Shown one piece after another: positions 1-11,681 of a stretch of 64,000 bases of DNA; positions within the stretch are counted from its first letter, which is position 1; each line of letters begins with the position of its first letter. The translations under genes were made by a program, and so were the position numbers. The notes below the pieces were generated by a model. That model made no database searches and was not told the origin of the DNA. It worked only from the letters and a program-made list of their open reading frames with translations. The stretch comes from Porphyra umbilicalis (taxonomy: Eukaryota > Rhodophyta > Bangiophyceae > Bangiales > Bangiaceae). Where the stretch lies: positions 310,001 to 374,000 of the forward strand of contig KV918772.1 in NCBI GenBank assembly GCA_002049455.2, given 5' to 3'.

Positions 1-1040
1 GAGATCGCCCGGAAAAAGAGAGGGTCGGGGGGCTTTTGTGACTGGCCTGTGTGGCACAAGCGGTCTGAACAGAGCCTCTGGGCGCCGTCGCGTGGGCGCA
101 CTGACACTTCTTCCAACGCTGGAATGGGGTCCACCTTTTGCAGAGCAATGTTGAGCAGCTTATCAACTACAGATGATTCCTAGACAAGTTTAGAAATGAG
201 GTCAAAACAGATCTTTCCGCGATATGGCCTCGCAGGTTCCTTGCAGACTCCGCGGTCGGACGTGCCGCTCAGCGATCTAGATTTGCCAACAGCCTGAGCA
301 TGCCCGCTCACGCTGGCACCGTGTCGCCCGTCGGCAACCGCTTCTGGGCGCGTTCCGCTGCATCCGCCATCAGAGGCAGAATTTAGATGGCAGTTACTGT
401 GCGGGAGGGTCCGAGGGGCCCGCGCTTTTCGGCCGACCTTCCAGCGCACAATCGAACGGCCACGATGGGTGACCCAGACAAGTGGCGTGCTGCAAGGAAC
501 AGGTCTTCTGGTAAAGCCTTCTGGGCGCGTTTTTCTGTGCCCCCTGCAGCTGATGCCCTGGTGCCGTCTACTTCCGAGGCATCTGAGAGCGTGCTATTGA
601 CTGGGGCTTGCCCTTTCAGTCGGCTGGGCGTTCAAGTGCGGCCAGCTAGTCGCTTTTGAGGCCCCGGTCAGGTGCCTCTGAGGGATGGCACGTGATGTGG
701 GGGCGATAAGAGGTCTGACCGACACGTGCGCTGGGCGCTAACCTATGGTCCACTGTTGCCAAACAGTACCGCTTGAGGGAACCGTAACGATCACGGCACG
801 ATCGCCCGCCCGTCAACTCAAAATGCCTGTCTCGCCGCTCGTGCTCTCGAATGGCGTCTGGAGAGGATATATTCTTGGGTGGCAGATTGTGGCGGGCGTG
901 CCTTTCGGTGGCGGCTGCTTGGTCGCGTCACCGAGTGCAGACAGTGGGAAGGGACAGTGTTCAGGGGTCTGGGTGACAGCACGGGGGTCTGGACGCCACT
1001 GGGGGAGGGAGGCCGAGAACCGAGTCGTTCATGTGTGCTG
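1..1040. other. Left-edge host DNA, no gene recognised
   Basis: Open frames here are short, overlap on both strands and show no recognisable domain. I see no RNA gene, repeat or transposon end. Confidence 0.4.
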
Positions 1041-1068
1041 AGTATCTTGCGGTATCATGACGACAACA

Positions 1069-1690
1069 GCCCATGCTGCTGGTGTAGCTGCCGCCACTGC
1101 GTCTGTCGGTGCTGCCTGTGCTGCGAGTGCTGCCGCCGCCGCGGATGCGGCCACCGGCACCACTGTCGGCGCTGCTGCCGCCTCTGCCGTCGCCGCCCAG
1201 ACCGCCGCGGCCGCCGCCGGTGCAGCAGCTGCCGCCGCCGCTGCCGGTGCTGCCGCCGCCGTCGCTGCCTCGGAGGCTGCCTCCACCGCCGGCGTCGGCG
1301 GTAAGACAGCCGCGGCTGTCGCCGCCCGTGGCGCGGCCGTCGCCGCCAGTGCTGCCGCCGCTGCCGCCGCCACTGGCGCTGCGGCCGCTGCCGCCGCCGC
1401 CAGTGCTGCCGCCTCCGCCGCCGCCGCCACGGCCGTTGCTGCCTCCGCCGCCGATGCTGACACGGCCGTCTCTCCTGCCACCGTAGGAAGGGACCACGAC
1501 AGCGCCGTTGACGGCGCCTCGGCGGCGGCTTATATTTACACCACTACCCATCGCTTTTGATGTCCCTTCAACCCCGTCGCCGCCACTACTGGAACCGGTG
1601 CTGCCGCTGCCGCTGCCTCTGCCGCTGCCGCTGCCTCTGCTGCTGCCGCTGCCGCTGTCGCTGCCGTGCCGCTGCCGCCGCCAGACGCGA
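1069..1690. repeat. GCC/GCN triplet-repeat tract
   Basis: Two blocks of imperfect GCC- and GCT-type triplets lie at about 1,069-1,480 and 1,589-1,690. They leave several frames open on both strands, giving alanine-, proline- or glycine-rich low-complexity translations. No frame has non-repetitive sequence that would identify a protein. I therefore call it a microsatellite rather than a gene, although an Ala-rich or Gly-rich exon cannot be excluded. Confidence 0.6.
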
Positions 1691-2378
1691 AGCGTCTACG
1701 CCCTTCACCGCCTCCGGAGCTGCTGCTATCGCCGCCCGTGTTGCCTCTGCCGTTACGTTGGCGAGTCCGAGGACACAAGCGGGAGGGCGGTGTGATTCGT
1801 TTTTCTTCTTACACTGCGGTCTGTCTCTAGTGCATTCTGCGCATACGCTTTTACTCTTCTATTGTACGATTCCTTCCCTATGTGTGCTTGAGCGCATGTG
1901 TGTGTTTGTGAGTCTTCCGATGCATCCCGTTCCATTGCCCCTTATTCAGTTTTGGATCGTGCAGCAGGGCTGTGACAGCCGGTTTGGGCTGCGACAACCG
2001 GTTTGGCTGGTGTACAGCATCTCGTTTACAGGAACAGTGAACGTCCCATGTGTTGGTCTGCCTCATCTACGTGTCTCAACCGTCGTTTGCAGCGGCAGCT
2101 CAAGGGTGCTGTTAGACCAACTGGGTGTGTTCAATGTGTTTATCGCCGGCGCACAGGGGCTCATCACAGGCCTTTCGTGTGCTTCCTTACGGCAGATCAT
2201 GTTCTTTGGGAGGCAAAGGCTGATGATTGTTTAGAGCGGACGTGTCACACAAGAGAGTCGCACGGTGGTGGAAAGAACTGACAAAGAAAACAAAGCATGA
2301 TGATGAGAACCATCCCGGAATATGAAGGCCCGACGAGGTACAGAGCAGTGCAAGATATACAACCTACGCAAACGGCAA
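1691..2378. other. Intergenic, nothing recognised
   Basis: This is mixed-composition DNA between the triplet repeats and the minus-strand reading frames that follow. I see no supported gene or repeat. Confidence 0.35.
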
Positions 2379-2990
2379 TCAGTCTGAAGACCACGCCAAG
2401 GTTGTGCCAACAATCTTGTCAAGGTTCATAGCCGTCGAGCGCTTGTTCGCCCGCGGATAGCGGTCGTGGTAGGGGTAGGAAACAGATGGCACTGAGCTTA
2501 GCTCCACCGCGACCATATCCTTGTCAATCCACTTGTTGCCCACTTTCCGCCGCTCGTTCGCCAGTCGCCCCGTGGCTACCGGCACACCGAGCTCGGACAA
2601 AAGGGTGTATGCAGCACGGTTGGGCACAGCGCTGAGCTACACAACCGGCCCCGCTGTCGCCGGAACAGGGTCCTCCTCGTCCGTAGCTGCAGATAGAGCT
2701 TGTTGTCGGCGCGCGGCCGACGCGCGCTGCTGCTCACGAGCCAAGATCCTGCGAGAGCGCTTAGGGGGAGGCTCTGCACCAGCCATTAGCGCTCCCGCTG
2801 CCGGCCTTTTTTGCAGGCAGCGCTGCCGCGGGCTCAGCGGCCGCTCTCCCTTTCCCAGACCGGGTTGTCCTCTGGAGAGCGTCGGCGGCCAGACCAAACG
2901 CAGACCGCCCCCGTCGAGCTCGCGAGCCGGCCGGCGTGGGTGAGGCTGTGTCAGCTGCCAGCGGCTCCGTGCTTGTTGACGTGCCCACAC
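2379..2990 (-). pseudogene. Minus-strand coding-like remnant
   Basis: Two stretches in the same minus frame (2,990-2,637 and 2,627-2,379) are separated by one in-frame TAG. The downstream part reads as ordinary non-repetitive protein (for example NKWIDKDMVAVELSS), so it was probably coding. This frame is the same one used by 5,378-3,051 upstream, but a TGA and a TAG lie between them. It could be a last exon of that gene or a decayed fragment. No family is recognised. Confidence 0.3.
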
Positions 2991-3050
2991 GTCTCGCCAC
3001 TCCCCCTTCCATGACGTGGGCAGCTACCCTATCGCCAGCCGATGCGCGCG

Positions 3051-5976
3051 TCACGGCACCAGTCGTCTCGCCGTAGTGTTGGTGCCATTCTTGACGCTCG
3101 TGTTGTCGACCTGATTGGCGACTGCCTTGCCGCCCACCTTGGAGTGTCTCTTGCCACTCCGCTGGAATCTCTCATTGGCACCCGCATTCGCGCCGGTTCT
3201 TGCGGCCGCCGTCGTGCCCACCTTGGCGTCCGCCTTGGTGCCTGCCTCTGAGCCCGCAATCGTGACCGCCTTAGCGTCCGCTAACGTGACCAGCGCCTTA
3301 GCCCTTACTTGGTTGCCCTCTTCTGCGCCTTCCCTGCGACGGTGCTGTTGTGCAGCGAGCGGCCCGTCACCAGGAGATGCGCGTCGCGGAGGCAGCGGAG
3401 GGCGCCGAGAAGATTCTCCAGCTGGGGTACTCGTGCCAATACTTCCTCGCGACGAGTCCGAGTCAGCCAGCGAGTCAGACACAGACGCGCCGCTGGTGAC
3501 CGACGCGGGGGCAGCAGCAGCCTGGTGCGTCGTCACCGCCGAAGCGGCCACGGCGGTAGGAGACAGCTCTAGAGAAGAGCTGCCACCGGGCAGCGGCGGC
3601 GTGGAGGGGCGGGAGATCCGTGTCCGAGACATCTGTGGCGGTGGGAGAGCAGGAGCAGGCGATGGAGTGCCGCTTGCGACAGGCTCAGCGGGGGCAGTAG
3701 ACTGGTGAGTTGTCGCCTTCGAGGCGGCCGAGGTAGACGGATCCCCCTCCGACGCTGCGCCGCCACCTGTTGACGGCGGCGATGAGGGGCGAGACAGCGC
3801 CGTCCGAGATCTTCCTTCTGGCGGGAGAGATGAAGGCGCAGAGCTCGCAGGCGCCGCTTCTGAGCCCGTTGTGGAAGCTGTCGGCTGCGTAGACGCTGGA
3901 TGAGTGCCGCCAGGAGCTACCCTATGGGAAGCAACAGAAGCCGCTGCCACGCGTCGTGTAGCTGTAGCAGGTGTTGCCGACGATCGTGTCCCTGCAGAGC
4001 CTTGCTTGGGAGGGGTAGCGGCGGTGGGCGGACTTCTTCGAGTTGAGGGTGGTGCCGCCGCGCTTGCTGTGGCCCGCGGCATAGGAGATGCTGCGGAGGA
4101 TTTCGGCGCACTGGGTGGTCGAGGAATCGACGCAGACGCGCCTGGTTTAGCAGCCGACGACGGACCATCGCCGCTAGAAGTCACGGGCTGCTTCCTCGCC
4201 GCCTCTCGTGCGCGCAAGGTCGCGCGCAGATTGTCAGTGACCTCCCGAACGGCCGTCGCCGCGCTGGTCGCAGAACGTGTCGCCCCTTTTGCCGCTTACG
4301 CTCGAGCCGCGGGGAGATGTGCCGCGAGCGGCGCGGGCAGGTCGGGTGGCGCCATTCGCGTCTGGCTCGTTGGTTTCGGTGAGCCCGTCGCCACCCAACC
4401 AGAAGGGCGTGTAGTGGCACCAGAGAAGAGCTCGTCTGGGTGCCGCGGATCCGCCAGCTGCCGCGCAAACGTGCCGGGGGATGGCGCGATCCTTGGTGCC
4501 GCCCTTAACGCGGATAGCCCCGAGAGCGACGGCGCCTGGGACGTCCGCGTCTTCTGAGAAGGAAGTATCGTTGGCTTAAAGGTGGCAATAAACCCCTTGA
4601 TTGCCGCGTGAGCCTCTCCGCTCCTGTCGACCATCAGCAGCAACTCTCCAATCCGCCGTTCCACAACGAAACCGCGCGAAATGTTGAGCAACGGCAAAGT
4701 GACGCGCTCCGCGCCGTCCGTGGCCTTGTGCTTGGGATTGGCCAACTTGATAAGCGCGTTGTTGACCATAACGGTCAGCGGCCACAGCTACTCCGTGCCT
4801 GACTTGCGCGGCCACCACGGCAACCTCAACCGCATTCTCTGCCACAACCAGTTCCCCGCGACCGGCTTGTTGCCAATGACGAGGGCCCTTCTCAGCATCG
4901 TGACTCCATCGCTAGCGGTGATCACCGCGTGGGCCATCGCCCTGGCGATATTCGAGGGTAGGTAGTCCGCCGGGGGATGGGTGGTCGACGGGGCGGTTGG
5001 CTTCCAATCGCGCCGCCGCCGCTTGACCACCGGCCGGCTGGTATGCCTTGCACCGGCGGCCGCCGCGCGTCGGTCGTCATCCTCCTCCCTGCTGCTTACT
5101 CCAACGTCATCCAACCTCACCAGGGGGTCATCGCCAAGAGCGTCGAACGTGGAGACGCCAGTACGACCGGCAACGACGGAACCGGGAGAAGCGCCGCGCC
5201 CAGCGGCTGCAGCGGCAGGAGAAGAAACAACTAGCACGTGCGGCCGGGCCCAAGCAGAAGGACAATCTTCGCCGTCGTCGCCACATCTGTCGACAATGGC
5301 CGCCGCAGACGCCTGCGCAGCTGCCAGCTGGGCATCGGCGGTCGACCGCCGGCCCACTTCACCGACAGTCGAACCCACGGGTCAACTAGCACCGAGCCAT
5401 CCCGTGCGTCCACCAAAGCCCCACCCGCGTCCCCACCTGTCGCCGCCGGTCCCGCCTCCGCGTGACTCCCGTCACCCACGCGGACGTCCGTTATTGCATC
5501 ACCGACAACGTCCCTTGAACGGCTAGAGCCCGGTGGGAGCGTCACCGGAGGCGCAGTTCGCAAGGAAGGGATCGTTGGGAGGAGGGGCCTCGGGTCTTGC
5601 GTCATAATTGAGGTTGCAGTTGCCTCCATGCAGGACCTGCTCTCAACGTAGCGGTAGACCTGGCCCAAGATATTGGCAGCAGCGCTCTGGAGCACAGCAT
5701 CGTCCTCGTAGATCGGCAGCCAGAACAGCTTTTCCTTACTGTCATACCCCGACACGTGCACGTGCCAATTGAGCTTGTTGTGGTGTCCTTGGAGAAGAGC
5801 TCCACCTGCGTCAGGAGCCGCTTGACCTGCTCCGAAGTGACCGAGCCGACACGCCGCTCCCCGACGGCGTCGCAGAACGAGGAGCAGGTGGCGAGCGCCG
5901 CTGCCTCCACAGAAGCTGACACCATCGTGGCGAGGTCGCCCAGATACAGAGGCGCCGCCAACACCGGGGCCGCCAC
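3051..5976 (-). CDS. Unrecognised minus-strand gene, possibly decayed
   Basis: A reading frame with an ATG near 5,976 (MAAPVLAAPLYLGDLATMV) enters a non-repetitive stretch (KLFWLPIYEDDAVLQS) in another frame near 5,790. The gap there is too small for an intron of the size used elsewhere, so a frameshift is likely. From 5,378 to 3,051 one frame stays open apart from a TAG near 4,789 and a TAA at 4,296. The TAA falls inside a good donor (GTAAGC). An intron 4,299-4,111 (189 nt, ending CAG) would remove it and keep the frame. The middle (VNNALIKLANPKHKATDG, then LLNISRGFVVERRIGELLLM) looks like folded protein. The last 350 residues are Ser/Pro/Ala/Thr-rich. I recognise no domain. It could be a host gene with an incomplete model, or a pseudogene. 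Confidence 0.4.
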
Positions 5977-6661
5977 CTACCCTCCTCCGTACAGTACCCC
6001 CCCTCCTTACAGTCCCCCCCCTCCTGCACGATGGCCGCAACAGTCAACCCCCCTTTCGTGGCAATCACAGACCGACCCCCTCCGGCTCCACCCAACTCAG
6101 AGAAGAAGCCACACCTCAAACCGACGGAAGCACGGCAACAGCAGGCATACGTCGCACCTCACGAAGACGGTTGCGCCTCACACCCACGTGAGGAGCCAAC
6201 ACCGGTAGTCTGCGGCGTCGCCAGCAGCCGCCGAAATCCAGCTACGAACGCAAATCCGTTACAGATCGGCCGCAGCCACGTGGCCGCGGGAAACGCGAAC
6301 GAGCGCCTCCGATCTCGCCAAATTCTCCGGCCGCAGGGGAAGCGCGTGCAGAGACCCGCCGACCAGCCCGCAGAAAGCGATCCCCCGGGCAGCCGACGAG
6401 AGCACACTGCGTACAGCCACCACAGGCACAGACAGACTCGCGCGCACACAGATACTCCTCGGGCAGCGGACAAAGAGCACCTCGCATCAGCGTGCACCAC
6501 AATGACGGAAACGGGGACGGAAACGGGCCAAGCTCGGGTGCATCTAAGAAAGACACGGAGGACGAAACTACCGTTGCAAAAGCCGCAATGGAGAACCCCC
6601 CACGACCCGCGAGTGTGTCAGGCTCGTGCCAGCCACGCAGATGCCGACGAGCTCATGCACA
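5977..6661. other. Left host flank of the retroelement insertion
   Basis: There is no supported gene here. This is the unique sequence immediately left of the first LTR. Its last five bases (6,662-6,666, AGCAT) are the left copy of a target-site duplication. Confidence 0.5.
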
Positions 6662-7321
6662 AGCATTGTAGTACTACGGGGCCCCCTATGCGCCAGGGGG
6701 CCACCGCGGGGACGACGGCGACGGCGGGGGACGTCGGTCCCCGACTCGTGGTGGCGACGCCAGCGGCGGTGGTGGCCGACGGGTTGGCGACGCGGGATGG
6801 CGGGGCGAGGGGGCGGCCCCGCTGCCCGGCTCGGGCCACTTGAGGGAGCGCACCCGATCCGCCGCGCCCGGCACGCGGGCCCCGCGGGAGGCTGGGTTGG
6901 CGCGCCCGAGCGGGCGCTGGCGCGCCCGAGAGGGCGCGGCAGGCGACGGCCGACCGTGCGCCACGCGGCGGGTGCAGCGCGTTGCGCGCGGGACGGTTTC
7001 TCCCCCTCGTCTGTAATGATCGCCTCGGGGGACTTGACATGCATGGAGGGAATTATCTGCATTGGTTGGTGACGGCCCGGGTCAATTCCCATTTGGGGAA
7101 ATTGGGCCCGGGCGACGGTTTCCGCCCTTTTAGGACGAAGGGCGACGACGGTGGGAGGCACCGTCGTCGCCGGCAAGTAAACCGTGTCTCGATGTCTTGG
7201 CGTTTCGATCGGCCCGACTTCCCGGACCTCGAGTCCCATAGCGGGTGTCGCGCGAGCGGCTGAGACGGCCGTTACTTCCCTCCTTCTGAGGTAACCCCCT
7301 AGATTGTGGTACTACAAGCAT
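6662..7321 (+). mobile_element. Solo-like LTR (Ty3/gypsy chromovirus family) with 5-bp duplication
   Basis: The LTR proper is 6,667-7,316 (650 bp). It begins TGTAGTAC and ends GTACTACA, a short inverted repeat with the usual TG..CA ends. AGCAT lies directly on both sides (6,662-6,666 and 7,317-7,321), as expected for a solo LTR left after loss of the internal region. It is nearly identical to the 3' LTR of the chromovirus at 26,091-26,740, with about three differences seen by eye. Its 3' half also matches the LTRs at 55,536-56,008 and 59,126-59,598. The near identity points to a recent event. Confidence 0.8.
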
Positions 7322-7979
7322 AAACGCAACGACGCCACGTCACTCAATGGGCGCGTCCCACAGAGCAAAGTGCGCGCATTCGTCGGTCCTCTCAACGCTC
7401 ACCACAGCCCTGCCACCCGAACTCGTCTGGCCCGCACCGGACCCCGCGTGAGCCCGTAGCGGTCCCGGTTCTTAAGCCTCATTTTGCAGGGACATTCGGC
7501 TCAAGATCGGGCCGCAAGCAATTTTGAGGTCAATCCTGCAGGCGCCAGCAGGCAAATTCTCGCTGTCCCAATACGCGCTGGAAGGGGCGTGGAAAGGGGC
7601 CATTCCAAGACGCTGATTGGTCAGACTCCCGGCACGGCTGGGAAATGGCGTTTGCGCGCCGTGCCGAGGGTCGAACGCGGTCTGGAAACGGGGCGAATAG
7701 AGCCCGTGTGAGCAGGTGGTCGAACCGTGCCGACAGAATCGAGGTATTCCTGGACCCCGTCCGCGACCACCCCGGATTACTGATCGTTCAACAGTGTCAG
7801 TGTTCATCCCCGATTCCAGCCAGTTGACCAGTGTTCATACGTATTTACGGATTTCATGGCACGGCATGTACATGAAGTACGGGTTGGTAGGAATTGCAGG
7901 CCCCACGACAGAATTATGTACCAAACAATTGACGCTTTTTCAAACGAATGACACCAGAAACCTAACTATGACCAGGGGT

Positions 7980-8640
7980 CAGGTGGGACGGGGTGGTGTG
8001 GGGTGTGGTGGGGTTAAGCTTGTGGGGTGGGGTGGGGTGGTATGTGGTGGGGTGTGGTGGGGTGGGGTGGGGTGGTGCGGGTGGGGTGGCGTGGTGTGGG
8101 TGGCGCGGGCGGGGTGGGGTCTGATAAGGCTGAGCGGGTGGGGTGGGGCGGGGTGGTGTGTGATGGGATGTGTTGTTGTGGCGTGACGTGGTGCGGGTGG
8201 GGTGGCGTGGTGTGGGTGGCGCAGGCGGAGTGGGGTTTGGTGGGGCTGCGCGGGTGGGGTGGGGCGGGGTGGGGTGGGGTGGGAGCGGGTGAGGTGGGGT
8301 GGGGTGGTATAGCGTGGCACTGGGTGGGGTGTGGCGGCGTGGCGTGACGTGGCGTTGGGTGGGATGTGGCGCGGTGGCACGGGTGGCGTGGCGTGGCGCG
8401 AGTGGCCCGGGTGGTGTGGCGTGGGGTGCGGTGGCGCGGGTGGCGTGGGGCGGCGTGGGGCGGCGTGGGATCGGGTGCGATTGGGCGGGGTGGTGTGGGG
8501 GCTGGTCATGTCCGGTGGGGTGGGGTGGGCTTGGCTGGGGTCGGCTCGGGTCGGGTGGGGTTGCGTGTGATGGGGTCGGCTTGGGTCGGGTTGGGTCTGG
8601 TCCTCTCGGGCGAGGTTACGTGGAGCAGGGTGGTGTGAAA
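7980..8640 (+). repeat. GT/GGGGT-rich low-complexity block, copy 1
   Basis: About 650 bp consists almost only of G and T on the plus strand, built from irregular GGGGT, GGTGT and GGCGT words. The minus strand reads as a His/Pro/Thr-rich open frame that I regard as a by-product of composition. Many runs of three or four G are close together, so G-quadruplex formation is plausible. The same block occurs in the duplicate at 27,404-28,064. Confidence 0.8.
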
Positions 8641-9784
8641 GCGGTAGATGAGATGGAGTGCAAAGCGTTAATGATGGCGCAGTCGTGGCATTTGAGTATG
8701 AACTGGAGTGCAGGAGGTACAGCGTGGAGAGGTTCACGTTGCTTCATCGCGGGGACACCTCATATATCTTCTGGACAGGGCCCCAAGACTTTATTCGGGA
8801 GAACACCACAGGCCCTTGCCAGCCGACGGGCACTTCAGTCATATATAGCTTCGCATTCATGGTGCTCTGTGCATGAAGAACACCCGCTTCTCCGTGTTTC
8901 TGAAGGCTTGATGACTGAGGTTCTAGCCGTCTACGGGTATCTAGAGACGCGGCATGCACACCTCACTTCGACACGGGTACACCTGTGACATCCTCTGGTT
9001 AGGGCGCCGTCACATTTTTCCTGAGCATCCTACAGGCGCTAGCCGGCCGACGGGCACTAAAAGTGGAGCTCACGCATTAAAACCTCTGGCGGCGATGCAT
9101 ATTCAAGCCCGCGACAGACAGACATCATCATACCCAATGCCGAATGTTACGCTATTGAAAGAACCATCAACTCGCAAGCTCTCAGTCAATGCGCGCCGTT
9201 CCGATGTGTGGACTGTGTTTTGAAGAATTGTCGTGCGTGCAGAAAAAGTAGGGTGTCCGTTTTGCGGTACTTTTTGCGCTCTCGTTGACGCCATGCTTCC
9301 ATGATGGGCATGTGAGGCGTGCTCGACCAGAGAAAGTTGTAAGCATGTACATGACGAGCCTTACAGCTTATCAGAAGTCGAAACTGAGCATTGCGGAAGC
9401 GCTGGCGGTCGGGACCGAAAGTGAAGCGCCGGCCCTTGGACTCGGCTGTACCTGGTCGCAGAGATTTTGAAGCGGGGGCTACTGTTTGATTGCATGTTCT
9501 TTTTTTCGTCTCATGCAAGCCAGCCGGCTTGATCCGCCCTATCAGTTTGAGTAGACTGTAATTATCAGCTGGATCATTGTTGCAACGGCTATTGCTGAGA
9601 TGGAAACCGGACGCAGCGCTTCACCCGTGTCGCGCGACCCACGCGCATTCTGGCGCTTCTCGCACTCACAGCCCCTTTTTTTCGGAGTACCGCCGGAACT
9701 CCCATATTTGTCATCTGAGGGACTTTGGCTCCTGGAGGACCAGTTCCGACGCTCCCACATCGTTGTTGGGACAGGTTTTAGTGC

Positions 9785-10684
9785 ATGAGATATAGGGTTG
9801 TGCAACACGCCCCTTTTTGAAGGGCGTGCGGTCGTGACACGTTAAGACACGCCCTAAACACGCCCTTAATCACTGAACACGCCCGACACGCCCTAAAGTA
9901 ACAGCCCGAAAAACTCCAAGTAGCACCTACCAATGCTCTGCCTAAACCGCTCCATACGATACACAATCTTACCACGTCGTGACAAACACATCCTTGAGCA
10001 GCACGTTGGTCTGACGAGGACCGCGGCCGCTGCCTGCCGCGCTCGACGCCCCACCCACCGCAGCAGCGACACCCTCCGTGCCGACGCTCCGCGCCACGGA
10101 AGCCTCGCAAATGCTCACAAGATCAGACTCTCGGAGGCGAGGCGGCTGGCTGGCGCCGTTGACTTCCGACGCTTCGTCGTTCGCTGTCGCCTCTCCCCGC
10201 TCGCGGCATGCCTGGGACACCTCGTTTAACTCTTGCGGTATGCTTCTGGCGTCGGATGCCAGGCCTGAGACCGCACCCGCGTCAGCGTCGTTCTCGTTGT
10301 CGGCAGCGGGGGGGGCTCCACTCGTCCTCGTAGTCATCATGGGGTCTACCATTCCGCCGGCATCTTGACCAAAATCGCCCATGCGGGACCCCGGTGACAC
10401 CGTCTGGCGCGGCGCCGCCTTTTTGGCCAGCGCAGCTCGCATTTGCAGCACCACCTTGGTCATGTCGGTCAATCGGTGGGGCTCGAGTCGGTTGCAATCC
10501 TTACACGACCACCTCACTGCGACCAACCTAATAAGTGCACATGAACCTGTAATTAAACACGCCTAAAACACGCCCCATGTTTGGGCAGGCGTGCTGGCGT
10601 GACACGCCCTAAACACGCAATAAAACACGCCCTGGGCGTGTCCGTGAACACGCCCTGGGCGTGTTGCACAACCCTAATGAGATA
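9785..10684. mobile_element. Non-autonomous hAT-type DNA transposon, copy 1
   Basis: The element spans 9,793-10,676 (884 bp) between 8-bp direct repeats ATGAGATA (9,785-9,792 and 10,677-10,684). Its ends are inverted repeats that begin TAGGGTTGTGCAACACGCCC. ACACGCCC-type words recur near both ends, like the subterminal repeats of hAT elements. An 8-bp duplication with TAGGG ends is characteristic of hAT. No transposase is encoded. A minus-strand frame at 10,526-9,969 (starting MVAVRWSCKDCNRLEP) could be a relic of coding sequence, perhaps a zinc-finger part, but I cannot show this. Confidence 0.8.
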
Positions 10685-11681
10685 TACCTTTAGTGGGTAT
10701 TATATATGCGGGACGTATATAAGTGCGCAATTCCCTGGACTTTTGTCTAGGGTACTTATCAACATGCGCATGGGGTCACACACATAAATTTTTTTTTTCT
10801 CCAGTGCACGCGCGGGAGTACTTGCGGTTGGCCCCGTGTGCACACCTTTTCGGGCGGTACGCAGTGTATCGATCACTGCTGCGGGTCCTTTGGACATGGT
10901 TCGGTGCGCAACATGCGTCCAGCACTTTCTGTAGCTTTTCTCGTTTGTAGCATGTCAGCCGCGGTCATACGGACGCCGTACGTCGCTTTTCGTAGGATGT
11001 CCGGGTCAGTTGCCTCAGAATGAGGGTGGTGCGTTCAGACCCCCGGAAACGTCGATCTGGTCAGACGCGCCGACTGTATTTTGTGGTTAAGTCCGGCGAT
11101 GGCGCTCCACGGGACAACCAAGGCACATTCTGTTCGAATTTTCAAGCAGACGCTCGCGACCCATCGTCCTGGAGGAGAGGGCTCTCGGACGGCCGGCGGG
11201 AGCTGCCGACGGCCGCACCACCGTTGCCGTCGGGGTCACCACCGCGGCGGCCACACACGCCCGACACACCCCTCGCGCGCGCGTCCCTACGTGACCGCCC
11301 GCGACCAACACAGCCGGGGCGCGGTCGGCCGCCGCGCCGACGAGGCGACCAGCCCCACCCACCCCCCCGCGCGCGCGTGTGGGTGTCCCCGCCGGCGGCC
11401 GCACCGCCCGTCGCGCGCGATGTGGCATGGTCCGAGGCGCCGCCGCCCCCGCGCCGACGCGGCGGCAGCGTTGACGGGGGCCCCGCCCGTTGCGGTGCCC
11501 CCCCACTCCTCGCCCCCACCACTGTCTGATGGGGGACGAGCTCCGCCGCCGTTGGGAGCGGGGAAGGGCGCCGGCAGCGCCACCGCCGCCTCCCCTGCCG
11601 CGGCTGCCGCCGCTGTCGCGCCCGCCATCTCCGCGACTGCGACGGGTGGTGGCTGCGACGGCGGCGGCAGCGGCGGCGGGC

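Larger units (their letters stand above)
7317..11681. repeat. Flank copy 1 of a 4.4-kb direct duplication
   Basis: From the right edge of the solo-like LTR to 11,681, the sequence is almost identical to 26,741-31,105, with scattered single differences and small indels. It includes the GT-rich block and the hAT-type element with the same target duplication, so the copies separated after those arose. The match stops at a GGC-repeat tract. After it, copy 1 runs into gypsy gag while copy 2 runs towards the PDHB gene. I see no gene inside it apart from a possible relic in the hAT element. Confidence 0.85.

Noticed and set aside
1057-1560. Ala-rich and Gly-rich proteins on both strands
   Set aside because: Several frames are open at once because of GCC-type triplet repeats, and none contains non-repetitive sequence.
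7980-8640. Interstitial telomere array
   Set aside because: The words are irregular mixtures of GGGGT, GGTGT and GGCGT without a fixed unit.
7979-8737. His/Pro/Thr-rich protein of 252 residues on the minus strand
   Set aside because: It is the translation of the G/T low-complexity block and occurs only with that composition.
6667-11681. A single giant LTR of about 5 kb
   Set aside because: The 650-bp segment has proper TG..CA ends and is flanked on both sides by AGCAT. The 5-kb repeat does not end in CA, and the related element at 55.5 kb has LTRs of only 473 bp.
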